Source: Pratylenchus scribneri
Taxonomy: Eukaryota; Nematoda; Chromadorea; Rhabditida; Pratylenchidae
Direction: 5' to 3'
DNA: 64,000 nt
Assembly: GCA_030063045.1 (NCBI GenBank)
Contig: JAQSEB010000059.1
Location: 3,596,001 to 3,660,000, forward strand
A program made the translations under genes and the position numbers. Below, piece after piece: positions 28,437 through 40,834 of this stretch. Every line of letters starts with the position of its first letter. The stretch's first letter is position 1. The notes beneath the pieces were generated by a model that was not told the DNA's origin, ran no database searches, and saw only the letters and a program-made list of their open reading frames with translations.

Positions 28437-28960
28437 TTCTGGTTTACAATTTTAAGCTGAAAGGGATCAGAGGTTCAATTTGTATAAAATATAAATCTGT
28501 TATTAAGCAATAGAAAATAAAAAGTAATGAGCTAATGAGGAATTTGAATGTTATGGGAAAGGTACCTCTTGGAATTGAAATGGATGGATGAATGAAGGCA
28601 TAGGCATAGTTTCATTTTTATAATAAGAAGCCACCGGTTTCGGTTGTTTAGGTCAACAAGAACAATAGGGGGAAGGATATGGAATATGGGCTGAAAATTT
28701 TTTCATTTTTGCATTTGTTTAATTTTTGGCAATGAAAAACCTATTTGGATAAAATGTCATAATCTATTTCTTTCTTTTTACTCTCTAATTTTACCATTAT
28801 TCACACTTTTTTTTGGGATGGATGCATGCATGAATGAATGGATTCGATCAAAAATTTGCATAATTAATCCGACTAACTAAGCTTTTATTTATTTCTTTCA
28901 TTTCTTTACAACAAACCAATGAAATTTATTTTTTTTTTTAAATTTAGACTATAAAATCAA
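28437..28960. other. Divergent spacer between coiled-coil paralogue 2 and eIF3D
   Basis: Presumed promoters for both directions. The motif at about 28631-28668 (CACCGGTTTCGGTT, TTTAGGTCAA, CAAGAACA) nearly repeats the inner part of the element at 26876-26943. A TTTAG acceptor at about 28946-28950 lies 11 nt before the eIF3D start. Confidence 0.45.
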
Positions 28961-31116
28961 ATGAGTTTGCCACAATTTGAACTCCCTGAATGTTTGACAA
29001 ACGAAGATGGCTGGGGTCCGCCAATTTCGATCAAGGATAATCCAGCATTGAAGGATTTTGACGGTTTACCATATCAACAATTCAATAAATGTGATCGAAT
29101 TGGACGAATTGTGGATTGGTTGGGCGTGGAACGATACAAAAAGAATGAACTCCGTAAGCAAATTATTCAATTATTTTACTAAAATCAAATATTATTCAAC
29201 AAAGGAGATCGTTATAATGAACGTCTTTATGGTTCTTCGGCCACTGCCGGTGCTCAATTCGACTATATTCATGACAATGAGGACGCAAACTTCCAATTGG
29301 TTGATTCAAGTCGTCCACAAAAACCACAGCGCAATTTTCGACGAGGCCAATTTCAATTTGTAATTTTGACTATTATAAGAAAGGTTTAATAAAAATTTAA
29401 TTTAGCGTCGACTCGCTATACGTGAACAACAAGAACGACGCGAATATGAAAAGTATAATGTGCCGAATAAGATGAAGAGAAGCATTTTAAAGTAAACTTT
29501 CATTCTATTAAATTAATATTAATGTTTTTAAGGGAGCAACAAAAAGCCTATAAAGTGTTTTTGCGACGTGGAGGTGGCGCACGTGGCCTTACACAACGTA
29601 CACCGGGCCGCCGATTCAATGAGCGTCAATCGGGAAAAGGTCGCCAACCTTCGGTGCAAGTTCGTTCCGATTGGGATGTTGTCAAGGAATTGGAATTCCA
29701 ACAATTGAACAAACTTTATTTACCGAATATTGAACCCGGAAAAGACATGTTTGAATAATGGGAAATGTTTTGATTATCTTATTATTTTCAGAGAAGGTCA
29801 CACTTATGGAGTTTTGCATTTCTACGACAAAATGACAATGGACCGGGTCAGTGTGAATCGATCTTTGCCGCTCAAACGATTCCAAGATGCAATTTACTAC
29901 AATGTAACAACAACTTTGGATCCAGTCATTCAAAAGGTTCAAATCAAACAATAAATTATTTATTATTAAATTGTGCAATTTAAGTTGGCTTCGGAGGGCG
30001 TTGGCAATGTTTTTGCGACTGACATAATTTTGGCAACATTGATGGCATCGACCCGTTCTGTGAACAGTTGGGACATTACTGCCCATCGAATTGGCGACAA
30101 ATTATTTTTTGATAAACGCTCGGGTGGCGGCATTACAACATCAATAGGTTTATTTTTGTAAAAATGCAAATTAAAATCCAAATTTTAAGATACACTTTGG
30201 GTAAGCGAAACGGCCATGGATCCGCCCAGCTATGATTCACCGGGAATAAACAATGCAAATGATTTGGCATCCGAAGCGCTGGTCATAAATCAAAATTTTC
30301 GACGTCAAGTGCTGAAAAGAGATGGCCAAGTGCACAAATTGGAACAAACAAAATTGCCATTCGATGTAGAGGATGAGGGCGCCGGTTCAATTGACACCGC
30401 CTACAAATATAGAACATGGAATTTGGGCAAAATGAAGGATGGAACACCACTGACCCTGGTGGCCCGAACCGAACATGACGCAGTGATGATGGGAAGCCAT
30501 GGGGAAATACAAAAATTGACCATAAAGGCATTCAATGAATGGGACAGTTCGGTAAGAATAATTATGGAATGAATTTGACCAATATTTAATAAATTTTAGC
30601 AAAGTGGTGGAGAAGATTGGCGCGCCAAATTGGAAGTTCAACGGGGAACGGTGTTGGCAACGGAAGTGAGGAATAATAATTTCAAAGTGGCCAAATGGAC
30701 ATTGCAAGCAATTTTGGCCGGCTCTGACTACATTAAATTGGGGTAATTTTCTTTTGGCATTATCATTTTTATTCCTTTTTCAGATATGTAAGCCGAGTGA
30801 ATGTCCGAAATGGGACTCAGCACGTCATTTTGGGCACCCAACAATATGAACCAACAAAATTTGCCACAAGTTTGCCAACACTCAATTTGGACGTTTGTTG
30901 GGGAATTTTGCGAGTTCTAATCGAATTCTTCATGGAACGATCGCCCGGAAAATATTTGCTACTCAAAGATCCGCATCAGGTTAACAAATAAAAACATTAA
31001 AAAATAATGAATATTTTTGTTTTAAGACTGTAATCCGCATTTATCAACTTCCGGAGGATGAATCAAGCGACGAGGATTCGGATGGATCATCCGAAGGTGA
31101 AGGCGATGTTGAATGA
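28961..31116 (+). CDS. eif-3.D: Eukaryotic translation initiation factor 3 subunit D
   Basis: Ten exons in phase give 582 residues: 28961-29153, 29205-29359, 29406-29491, 29533-29748, 29792-29936, 29985-30147, 30190-30551, 30600-30742, 30784-30979, 31027-31116. Family stretches are plain throughout: [16 protein letters not shown] at the start, then [93 protein letters not shown] and [11 protein letters not shown]. The C-terminus is acidic ([17 protein letters not shown]), as in animal eIF3D. The protein is a peripheral eIF3 subunit with a cap-binding fold that supports selective mRNA recruitment to the 40S ribosome in the cytoplasm. Length is close to the animal norm of about 550. Confidence 0.97.
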
Positions 31117-31257
31117 ATTTTATTGGAAAGAAGAATGGAAGACAAATTCCAAATCATATAATTGTTTTTTTTTATGTTTTCGGGATTAAAAAAGGAAAAT
31201 ATTATTCAAATTGTTTATTTAATTAATTTGTTCTTTTTACACAATTTTATTTGCGGA

Positions 31258-32131
31258 TTAAATTTGGCAAATAAATCCCAATTTTTCCCCGCATTCTCGG
31301 CTCAACCATCGTCCATCCCCCATCTTCGCTTGAATGGCCGCACATCTTTGCATTGAATTATCCACCACCAAATTATCTCTTCCTTTGCCCAATTCTGCCT
31401 CATCAAAATTGCTATAATTTCCCGAAATTGCGGAGGAAATGTTAAATTGCAATTTTGTTTGCATTCCAATCCAATAAATTCCGTCTGTTCCTTTCATATA
31501 TTCTAAAAAATGGATTCATCAAGGGAAATTATACCCGAAAAGATGGACCCGAAATTCGACGATTTTCATCGGCCGATTCAATTTGAAGTAATTGGCCAGA
31601 ATGCGCACGGCAAACTTCTTCAGCCTCCGGCCATCCACTTTTCATATGACTGAACATTTTAATGCGTTTGTCCACACTGAATGAATTCCATTCGGCCAAT
31701 GCCGCATGCCTAAAATTGCGTTGATTTGCCTCAAGGCGATCCAATCTCTATGAACAAGAATGAGAGAATATTGAAGAAATTTGCAGTTTTTCACCTTTGA
31801 TAATTGTTCAAATCGACGGGCATATGCCTTGTCCATGCTCAAAATTAATTCATTTAACTGAAATATACAAAGATTTGGATCAAAATTGATACCGGAGAGA
31901 GACCTCTTCAATGGAATTTGGCAATTTATCGCCTCGATTTTGCCTTATTCTATTGCCTTTTTCAATGGTCAACAAATTCCCGAATCCATCCGGCGGAGAA
32001 TAATTGCTTCCAGGCTGGTGGGAAGGCCCTTTCTCAAAATCGATGATCAAAGTTTGCTCAACGGCCAACAATTTTGGCACAAAAATGAAAAATGAGCAAA
32101 TGAAGAGAAGGCATAAATTGGATTCATTCAT
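31258..32131 (-). CDS. Secreted C-type lectin-domain protein
   Basis: Four exons in phase give 244 residues: 32131-31904, 31857-31795, 31747-31549, 31502-31258. The start at 32131 follows a TTAG acceptor by 4 nt and is followed by a hydrophobic signal (LCLLFICSFFIFVPKLLAVE). A helical linker (LNELILSMDKAYARRFEQL and RLDRLEANQRNFRHA) may form a coiled-coil neck. The lectin fold follows: WPEAEEVCRAHSGQLLQIES, YWIGMQ, RCAAIQ, GRWLSRECGEKLGFICQI. The classical Ca-binding EPN/QPD tripeptide and the WND motif are not evident, so carbohydrate binding by the usual site is doubtful. It converges on the eIF3D gene (142 bp between stops). Similar clec proteins act in nematode gut and surface immunity or, in parasites, host contact; the role here is unknown. 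Confidence 0.85.
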
Positions 32132-32735
32132 CCGACTAATTTGGCAAGTGGCAACAAAATCAAGGAAGGAAGAAATGAAGAAAGTCAAGGCTTAATGTCC
32201 GAAAAACTGTCAAGAGACTTTTTGCCTCCTCAAATAGCCTTCCTTCCTTAATCCTTCCACTCAATCCCCTTTGATGACTTCCAACAGAGAAAGCTTCCTT
32301 TTCCGGCTGAAGAATTCCACAAATGACCCAGTTTTCAAAAAATAAACGGCTAAAACGATGAGGGAATATATTTTTGCATTTTTTGATGGTCAAATGTCCC
32401 TCAGGAAACATTCATCCAATTCATCTTCATTTCCTCCCTTCACATATTTAATTTGTTTTCATCATTTTTATGAATAAATTATGAATTATTTTGCTAAATT
32501 TTCATTGTGGCCATATTTGAAGGTCACATGGCAACCAACCAAAAAATGTGCCACCATTTTGTGTTGTGCACTTTTTTCGTCATTTGCCATTTTCCCTTCG
32601 AATGTGTTCGTTCGTCCATTTCCGGCCTTTCAATAATTTATGGATATCAAAAAATCCATTCAAATATTTATTTATTTTTTCACCTGTCTTTCCATTCAAT
32701 CAACCTTATTTTAGGAATTCATTTGGCCATCAAAT
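32132..32735. other. Divergent promoter region between lectin and DPM2
   Basis: About 600 bp with no gene. Long frames here are Phe/His/Ser-rich composition. A TTTTAG acceptor at about 32709-32714 precedes the DPM2 start by roughly 20 nt. Confidence 0.45.
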
Positions 32736-33035
32736 ATGTCAAATAGTGAATTTATTGCCAAATGTTGCCTTTGTTTTTGTTTGGTCGGCTCTCTCTATTA
32801 TACGTTATGGATTTTTGCCGTGGTAATCTTTTATCTTTGGATTAATTAAATATTCCCCATCCCACATCCAAATAAATGTATTATTTAATTGTTCATTTCC
32901 TTTCAGCCATTCATCCCAGCTGACAATTTGCTTCGTCGATTATTTCCGGCACAAATTTATGCCATCCTCATTCCATTGCTCCTTTTTTGGACACTCACTT
33001 TTTTGGCATTTTTCCGTATTAAATTTTTCACATGA
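32736..33035 (+). CDS. dpm-2: Dolichol-phosphate mannosyltransferase regulatory subunit 2
   Basis: Two exons, 32736-32822 and 32907-33035, join in phase to 71 residues. Two hydrophobic helices flank a polar loop: the first contains CFCLVGSLYYTLWIFAV, the second AIILIPLLLFWTLTFLAFF (reading IYAILIPLLLFW). The join reads VPFIPADNLLRRLFPAQIYA, matching the family pattern of LPFID … FLPRAYA. DPM2 is a small ER membrane protein that stabilises DPM1/DPM3 in making Dol-P-Man for N-glycans, GPI anchors and O-mannose; it can also associate with PIG-A. Human DPM2 is 84 residues. The reading frame is too short for a simple length filter, but topology and the PFI motif support it. Confidence 0.85.
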
Positions 33036-33305
33036 CGATTTAATATGCAATTTCCAATTTGGATAAATATTAAATTTTGGGATTATATTGAGTAAAAAAA
33101 AAAATGAATTTAGCTGAGGGCAATTTTTTTTATAAAAGTGGTGGCCTTCAATTATAATGTTTTTATCGTAGAGAAGAGGGAGAAAGGAAGGAACAATGAT
33201 GTGATTTAAATGTTGGATGACAATTTTGAACGAGATCAATGTTTTTTTGATGGATTTTAAATGTTTTTCTGGCCCTCAATTCTATTTGCCATTTTCGCCG
33301 ATGGA

Positions 33306-34068
33306 TCAGCCGAACCTTATGAACTTTTGTGCCCTCTTTGGAGCTGTCAAGAATGCCATTTGCCTCAGCTGCTGTCGCGCTGGATAAAGATCCTCCACAA
33401 CATCAATTAATTCGTCCAAATTTTCGGCCCCATCATATTCCTTAAAAATACAAATAAAATAAAAAATAATTGGGCAAAATTAAATATTCTCACCGGTGAA
33501 TTCCTCTTCCCAAATCGGATGAATTTTTGGCCACCAGTTGCCCTTCCAAATCTGATGAATTTCGGCTTAGGAGAACGCACTTCACGGTTAAGCCTGAAAG
33601 AATTTAAAATTATTAGAGTGAATAATAAAAAATGAATTCCCCTTTTTGAAATGGAAAGAAAAAAAGAACTATGAGGGAAAAATTGAGAGCCCCTACCCAA
33701 TGCAGTCATGTCCGAGTGGTTAAGGAGATTGACTAGAAATCAATTGGGCTTTGCCCGCGCAGGTTCGAATCCTGCTGACTGCGAATATTTTTTTCCCACC
33801 AATTTTAAACCAAAATTAATTTATTTTGTTTTTATTTATTTAAATTTATTTTTTTTTAATTTTACCAGCTCTGAAATGGCGATTCCAACTCTCCAATTGA
33901 ATGCTCTGCGGTCACACCGTTCTGTTCCGATGCAAAAATGCAAAGAATGAGGAAAAGTGCCAAAGAAATGATGGAAAATGTTGAGGGAATTTTGGTGAAG
34001 AATTGTTGGGCGGATGATGATGAGGATGAACGCATTCTTCTTCCTTTTTGCATTGTGGATTGAGCCAT
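33306..34068 (-). CDS. flp-5: FMRFamide-like neuropeptide precursor, flp-5 type
   Basis: Three exons, 34068-33866, 33593-33494 and 33440-33306, keep phase and give 145 residues. Exon 1 has a Ser-rich N-terminus and a hydrophobic signal (FSIISLALFLILCIFASEQ). Exons 2 and 3 carry three FIRFG peptides: R-SPKPKFIRFG-R, then ATGGQKFIRFG-KR, and after an acidic spacer KR-AQKFIRFG at the very C-terminus, directly followed by the stop. C. elegans flp-5 encodes APKPKFIRFamide and related GAKFIRF peptides, so orthology is strong. The Gly residues supply C-terminal amides and the Arg and Lys-Arg residues are processing sites. The peptides are expected to act on neuromuscular or pharyngeal circuits. A tRNA-Ser lies in intron 1 on the opposite strand. 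The stop is 270 bp from the convergent DPM2 stop. Confidence 0.93.
33702..33783 (+). tRNA. tRNA-Ser (anticodon AGA)
   Basis: An 82-nt cloverleaf: acceptor GCAGTCA pairs with TGACTGC, discriminator G. The anticodon stem-loop is TTGACTAGAAATCAA with AGA, the long variable arm TGGGCTTTGCCCG is of the serine type, and the T arm is GCAGG-TTCGAAT-CCTGC. Box A (TGTCCGAGTGG) and box B (GGTTCGAATCC) are intact. A T7 run at 33788-33794 can terminate Pol III. It lies inside intron 1 of the flp-5 gene, antisense to it. Confidence 0.97.
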
Positions 34069-34219
34069 TGGCTTTTTTGATGAATGAAATGTGAATGAGG
34101 GAAAAGATTGGCTTCTTCTTTTTTCCTGCTAAAAGTTGGAAAATGAGAATAAAATTGGAAACGGTTCAAAGTCTTCAGAGAAAGGGTCAATTTCAGTTTG
34201 GGGTTGCCCTATGAAATGA

Positions 34220-34375
34220 ATGAGAAGATGCGAGATTACCCGTGTACCGTTTTCTTTGAGTCACAGTGGAATTGTCTCATTTCATACCGATGAAAATTCG
34301 TGGGAAATGAAAAAAGCCCTAAAGGCAAAATTGGAACAAAATTTCGGGATTTTCCTTTTCAAAACAGGGAAATGA
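34220..34375 (+). CDS. Short protein-like frame, unknown
   Basis: A 51-codon frame starts MRRCEITRVPFSLSHSG and ends FGIFLFKTGK. Its composition, for example SFHTDENSWEMKKALKAKL, is unlike the repetitive translations around it. A second such frame (44 codons) is at 34544-34678. They may be exons or remnants of one gene, but I found no phase-consistent splice between them. Confidence 0.2.
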   Translation: MRRCEITRVPFSLSHSGIVSFHTDENSWEMKKALKAKLEQNFGIFLFKTGK

Positions 34376-34543
34376 CGATTAAAAAAGGGACATGGTGGCA
34401 CCAATGTTTTCCAGATTTGGAACTTCCACCCCACGGCAATGAGGAAGTGGCAAATTGCATTTGAATTGGTTTTTGCTATGCCGAATTTATTTTTTTTTGC
34501 GTAAATTCACGCAATTTTCATTCATGGGGAATTGAATTGGAGG

Positions 34544-34678
34544 ATGGATGTATTAGTCAAATTCACAGCTGCTCCCGAATCCATTGGTGTGACATTTTGG
34601 TGGCGGATTTTCCCCAAACTTTTATTGCACGAAATTCGATACAATTTTCGACACCAATTCCCCTCCTTTTTTGTGTGA
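34544..34678 (+). CDS. Short protein-like frame, unknown
   Basis: A 44-codon frame begins MDVLVKFTAAPESIG and ends RHQFPSFFV, with balanced composition. It lies 170 bp after the frame at 34220. No domain recognised; it may be a decayed exon. Confidence 0.15.
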   Translation: MDVLVKFTAAPESIGVTFWWRIFPKLLLHEIRYNFRHQFPSFFV

Positions 34679-37600
34679 CTTTGAACGGATTTTAAGTAAA
34701 GAGAAAGGGTCACCACGGCATTTATTTTCCTCATCAGAAAATGTCAAAAAGAAATTACGCAAATTTTAATGTGGAATAATAAAATAAAAATAATGAAAAA
34801 TGTGCCCAAAAAGCGCAATGATTTCATTAAATTTGAGGTCAAATTTTTGTCACAAAAAAATGAATTACGAATTGGGAATATGTTGCAAGATAATTTTACT
34901 GCGTAAATGCAATTTTAATAAAATTATTAAAATAGCGCACTCTCAATTTTCGGTGAAATTTGCTATTGCGAGACGAAGTCAATTTTCCCATAACATTTTT
35001 AAAAGTTTGAATTCTTGAAATTTTGCCGCCCGTTGAATAATTTGTACTCTTTTAAAGTTAATAAATTTTAATGAAAAAAGAATGTGGTCCGAAAATATGT
35101 GGGAATTATGTAGGAAATTTGTCTGTTCTGCTAACCAAATATTATTATTGATGGTACCCCCAAAAATGGGGAAAATGAGATGGCACTTTTGAAGGGGAAA
35201 TGGATGAATTGAAAGGGCAATTAATTAATTATTATTTGCTGGGAAGAAATGGAATGGAAGTCAATTTTCGCTCTCGAATGCCCAAAAATGTGGATGAGTG
35301 GTGCGCAATGTTCATTGATGTCCAAAATTGAATGAAAGGGAATTGTTGGAGGTGGCAAATGACGTGTATAATGGAAAGAATGGGAGGGGGGGGGGGCATT
35401 CAAAGGACCCTTCATTTTAGTACGAAAGGAAGTCCAACAAAAGATGAGGCCAATTTCCCAATATGTCCTTAAAGCCACTTGTGAATTTGATAATGAACTG
35501 ATGGGAGGTGGTGGATGGTCCCCAAAATGTGGTGTGGAATTAATGCAAATTGGACAAATGGAGACAATTTGCCCTTTGGCCGCGACAAAATGAATGAATG
35601 GAGGGGAAGGGGTGGAAGTGGGCATTGGCCCCAATTCATTTTGATGAGGTGGCAAAATGTTTGTGGCATCCAATTTCAGTAAAAAAAAGGTTCAACCGAA
35701 TTTTCATTCAATTTATCCGAAAAAATGCTCAATTTTTGGGTTGTTTGCCGCTTTTTGGCCTTTTTAAAATTCCAGATTTTTGCCATTTTTTGGCATTGTT
35801 TTTGGTATTTTATGCGCCAATTTTTCGGCACATTTTTGCCGCAGAATGGGCCAAAAGGGATGCAAAAATGGGCAATATTAGGGAGTGGCTTGAATTGGAT
35901 ATTAATGAATGGAGGGGAAAAGTTGGAATGCGGAATGGAAGGCAAAAAAATGAGGGAATTTGATTGGAATTGGGCGGAGTTGGGGGAAAAGCAGGTGAAG
36001 AATGGAAAATGGCCAAAAAATGGGAGAGAAAAAAGTAAAAGATGAATGAAAATAAACATTTTTGAATTTAGATTCAACTAAAAATGGATTGGGTGGGTCA
36101 ATTTGTTGTGCCAAAAACAATTTAAAAGGACATTTTTTGAGAGGTGAAACCAAAAATGGGAAATGCTGACAAACTTGAAAATGTGCAAAGGCAAAAAGGG
36201 AAAAAGATGGGGGCGGAAATGGCAAAGAAGTAGGACAACACTTTTTTGGGGGTTTTGAATGGAATTTAAGTCAAAGTCGCAAACAAAAATACTGGAAGGG
36301 GCATTCATTTCCAAAATATCGAGAATTTGGGGGGGGGGGGGGTGGATTCACGTCAATTTGGCATTGTTTTGTTTCCCTGCCATTTTGGATAAACATAGGG
36401 GCGCCCATTTTCAATTAGTTCAAAGAAAAAGAATAGGGGAGGAGGAGGAAATTAGAAAAGAATGGCAAAAATAATTAGCAAAATTCGGAAAAAAAATGAC
36501 TGGAAAAGATGCAAATTTATTGGAATAAATTAAAATGAATGCCTGCAGTAGGGATGAATGTACATTGCTCTTTTTTGGTTATTGCTTCTCCTTTCCGGTA
36601 CAAGATTTCCATAGATATTGATAATGCCATTGTTTCCTATAAACTTTGAGGGAAAATGACAAATAAATTCTGTGGTTTTTTCTAATAATTATCATCCAAA
36701 TCCATTGTGGGAAGGATAATATTTTCATAGAATGGGCCAAATATTCTCAAATTGTCGGGGTTATTGCCAATTTTCTTTTTCGTGAATTTTTGTTTACTTT
36801 TGAATGAATTAATCAAACAATGGTAAGAAGAATGGAAAATCCACCCACCCACCAATTCATTTTATTCATTCATTCAATCACGTGCCACACGAAATACTTG
36901 GAGATTTTCTTGGCATTTGATTAATTATTTGTGGCATTTTGGCAGCCTTTTGGCGAATTTGTGCCGAATGAATTAAAAGAAAATACAAAAAATGAATCCA
37001 AATATTTTGTTTTGTATTCTCAAAGGTGGCCAACCAAATGCCCTAAAAAATAATCAACCCCAATCATCGATGCCTTTGTTTCTCTCCCATTCATTATTTC
37101 CGCTCAAATTTTTGATCTCTTTTGGGAATAATGATTCATTTTGTGGAGAGAATACTTATTTTGTTGCATATTTTCATTTTTAATCCTAATTATTGGCCAA
37201 TTCAAAAATTGAGGATGATTAATTTTGGCACCATTTTTGGATGAATTTAAATGTCACAAAATATAAAAATGGTCAAAAAATATATGAATAACCTTTAGGG
37301 AAAAGAAATGTTGTCATTAATGGAAAAAAGAGAATGAATCTTTGAATGAAAAATTTGTGGCCGGAAAAAGAAGGATGGATGCCGAATGAAAAAGGAAAAT
37401 GAAATGGATGGAAGGGCCCCCACCTCCTTTTAGCCATTCATTTTTGGCAAGGGCCTAATTCGGAAGGATGGGGCAAATGAAGCCAAAAAAATATATTGAA
37501 GGAGGCCCATCCAAACATTTGGCCATAAAATTGGACTAATAAGGTGGCAATGGCATAGACGAATGTACCGCCAAAATGGGATGGAATGTGTGAATAAAAT

Positions 37601-40600
37601 TGGGAAAAATTTGGATAGAAAAGACCCTATTTTAGAGTTTAGACTTAAAAATATTTGAATAGACAAAATTGCCTCGATTCGGCCAAAAGTCAGTTCAATT
37701 CGAATGATGATTAAAATGAGATGATGGCCAAGAAAATAATATTAAAAAAAAGGGTGGGCGGAATGGATATTAAAAATGCACCAAAATGAGGAATATGGCC
37801 AAAAGAAGATGGGCCCATCTTCCCACATTTTGGCTCATCATCCAATTATTCGCCTTGGATGGCCTTTTTCTAAGGAAAACGGTCTTTTTGCCTGGCATTC
37901 TCATTCGAATCATTTCCCCCTCATTGCATTTTTTAATTTTTTCCATCCCAAAGGGAATTCAAAGGGCGCAAATATTTTGGCAAAAAAATGAACTGGCCGA
38001 ATATTTGGCGGATTAAAAGTATAAACAAAACAAAAAATAATGGGCAAGGCAAAGTGGGAAACGGTGGAGGGGGAGGGGAGGGGGAGATGAGTCTAGTCAA
38101 AATTGCGGGAAAATGAGGACGAAGGGGTGGGGGAAGGGTTTGGCAGTGGCAAATGCAAATTTGAGGAAAGGGCCAATTTGATGACGCCGCAGGGGACAAA
38201 TAAAATTGAATGGAATGAAGGGGGGGGGGGGGGGGGGAAGGGGGCAATCATCCCCAAAGTAGGTGGAAATTTGATCGCACGGAGGGCACGGAAATGGGGG
38301 GAAATTGATGTTCAAATGCCGGGGCAAAATGGTGTGGGCAGATAAGGGGTGAGGGGAGGGGGTTTGGATTTTGTCCGGGTGGCAAATTTTGTTGTTTTTT
38401 CGAGGAATTTGAAGCATTCACTTCTTTTCTTCCTTTCAGACTGCCCTTTGAATTGCGTGCCATTTGACAATTTTATTTGAGGTCATTTTCAGGATTCGAC
38501 GTGAAACAAAGGTCGTCAACGATGAATGATGGAACACATAGATTAGTGGAATTTTGGGGGAATAATATTAATTTGATGAAGGGCAAAATAATAAATGAAA
38601 TGAGGAATAATTCAAACAATGTTAGGAATGGATGGAAAGAATGAACACAAAATGAATTGGTGAACATTTGATTGGGTCCAATATTATCTGAGAATATGCC
38701 CTTTTATTACAAGGGATTTGGATGATTTCTCTCAAAATATTGCATCCATATTTCAATGTTTAGATTCACTGAATTACTACACACATTATACCTAATTTTG
38801 GCAAATCCCATATCATCATCCCATTCACATATTAAAATGATAAATTAAAATGAAAATAATGCAAAAATATGGAGGAATTTGCCAGATTTAGGCTCAAATA
38901 ATAAGAATTCGGATTTGATGAATGGGAATAGTAGCTACAGGAAGAGGGGAGTGGCTTCTCGGGTTTGTGCCAGCCGCTCCTTTTATTGGCACCTCTTTGG
39001 CCCCACCCTCCTCCCACCCGCCGAAGAATGTAAACAAAATTGAATTAAATAATATTGAGGAGGGGGAGATGTGGTTTAGTTTTGTGGCCATAAATGGGAA
39101 AAGAACCCAAAAATGACGGCATTGAATAAAATGGGACAATTTGGTACATTTTTGTGGCTATCCTTGCAAAATTACAAACTTCAAAACATCTTAATTCCGG
39201 GTAATTTGGCCTCTTAAATTAATTCGTACTTTTTTTGTGTTTTATTTTGGCTGTTATTTTAAATTAAATGATATTTAAATTTAATTGTAAATTTTGTGAT
39301 TGGCAAATGTCCAAAATAATTTTCAATTTGCTTTCATTGAATTCTGAGTCTGACTTAAAATTGGCCAAAAAAGTGGAAAACTTGAAGTGTCATTTAGGTG
39401 GAAAGAAAAGCATATCCAAAATTTGGATTTTTTTAGGCCCAAATTGAATGGAAAAGTGGAGGGAGGATAAATGCTTCAGGGGGAATTGATGCGAAAAAAA
39501 ATGTGGAAATTGGGAATTTGTCTGGTCTTAAGTAAGAAATGAAAAAAGGGATTTGGATACCGGAAGAAGGGAATTCATGGAAAAGACTGGCAAAAATGGG
39601 ATCAGAAGAAAAGGAAAGAAGTTATTCATGGAAAAGTGAAAATGGGTTCAGTAAAAAGAGGAACAAAATTAGGCCAAAAATTAATATTTTCTTATTTGGA
39701 ATATACAAAAAAGAGGAAATTGAATGAATAAATGAATGAATGGAAGGGAATAATACGGAAGAATATTTTGAATAAATTAGAAAGATTGAAAAACGAATGA
39801 TTCTCAATGAAAATGTCCAAAAGTAAGTTTAGTTGATTTTGGTTTGGATCCATGAATTCTCAGAAACAAATTGAAATAAGCAAAAAGTGCGTGGGCCTAT
39901 TCGCCGGACGGGGAAATTTGGATTAGGAGGAGAGGCCATCCTCGAAATTGGCCGGGTTGAATTGCAAGGACGAAAGAAAGGGAATGGGAATTGGATTTGA
40001 TGAGGAGGGGATTGGCCAAAAGAATTAGGCTGGAAAAATGACGAGAAAATGGCAAAATTTGGGACGAACAATTCCACAAAAGTCACGAGGAGAATGGAAT
40101 GGAATATGATGAAAAACATTGGAATAAACCCAATTTATTGGCGGAGAAAGTTGAACTTAATAATTAGAGAAATATATCAGCAGGTGCACATTTTCTTTGA
40201 TTGGATGAATTTTTAGTGCATTCTTTGGCCAATTTTTATAGGCCAATTTTGATAACAAAAGAACAGCTGCAAAAATGAATGGGATATGGGTTCAATATAA
40301 GTCACATGGAAATGGCCAAAGCCAAAATTGCCAAATATTAAATTAGATTGGATTAATTAATAAACTTATTAATTAATCATGAGATGTGACCAGAAATATA
40401 CAAATTATTCTGAATAATTACATCTAAATTCCTAATTATTAATGAAAGAAAAGGACTGGCCAAAATGATGACGATTGAGAAATTATTCATTTTTGCAAAT
40501 TAAATTGTGAGAATTTTGTAATTTTCGAAATTACTGAAGGATTAATTCCAAATGTTCAAATTAAAGGAAGTAATTTGGACAATTTTAGGCAAATAATTGG

Positions 40601-40834
40601 AAGACTTCCATTCCAGGGATAGTTTACGTACATCAATCCTAATCCTCTCCAAGGAAAGAAATTGCCAATTTTCTGAACTTTTTCGTACTTTTTCTTGGAA
40701 TTTTTATGCGTTAAATGTTCTAAAAATGGAAATTAAAATGAGGGGAAATGAAGAAAGAATGTGGGCCAAAACAAAATGTGGATTAAAGGGGCATCAGAGG
40801 AATGGTAATTGCATTTTTGGTTGTCAATTCAAAT

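Larger units (their letters stand above)
34069..40834. other. Gene-free purine-rich interval of nearly 7 kb
   Basis: No supported gene chain. G runs lie at 35386-35396 (11), 36329-36342 (14) and 38220-38237 (18). Many 60-150 codon frames on both strands are Phe/Pro/Ser/His-rich (minus) or Met/Lys/Gly/Glu-rich (plus) translations of the same TTGGCCAAA- and GGAATGG-rich DNA and lack motifs. Two short frames near the left end are listed separately. The lipase 3' end begins at 40835. Confidence 0.55.

Noticed and set aside
35221..36225. Minus-strand ORFs of 107-150 codons
   Set aside because: Overlapping frames are open on both strands, the translations are Phe/Pro/Ser/His-rich from simple sequence, and no domain or splice logic is visible.
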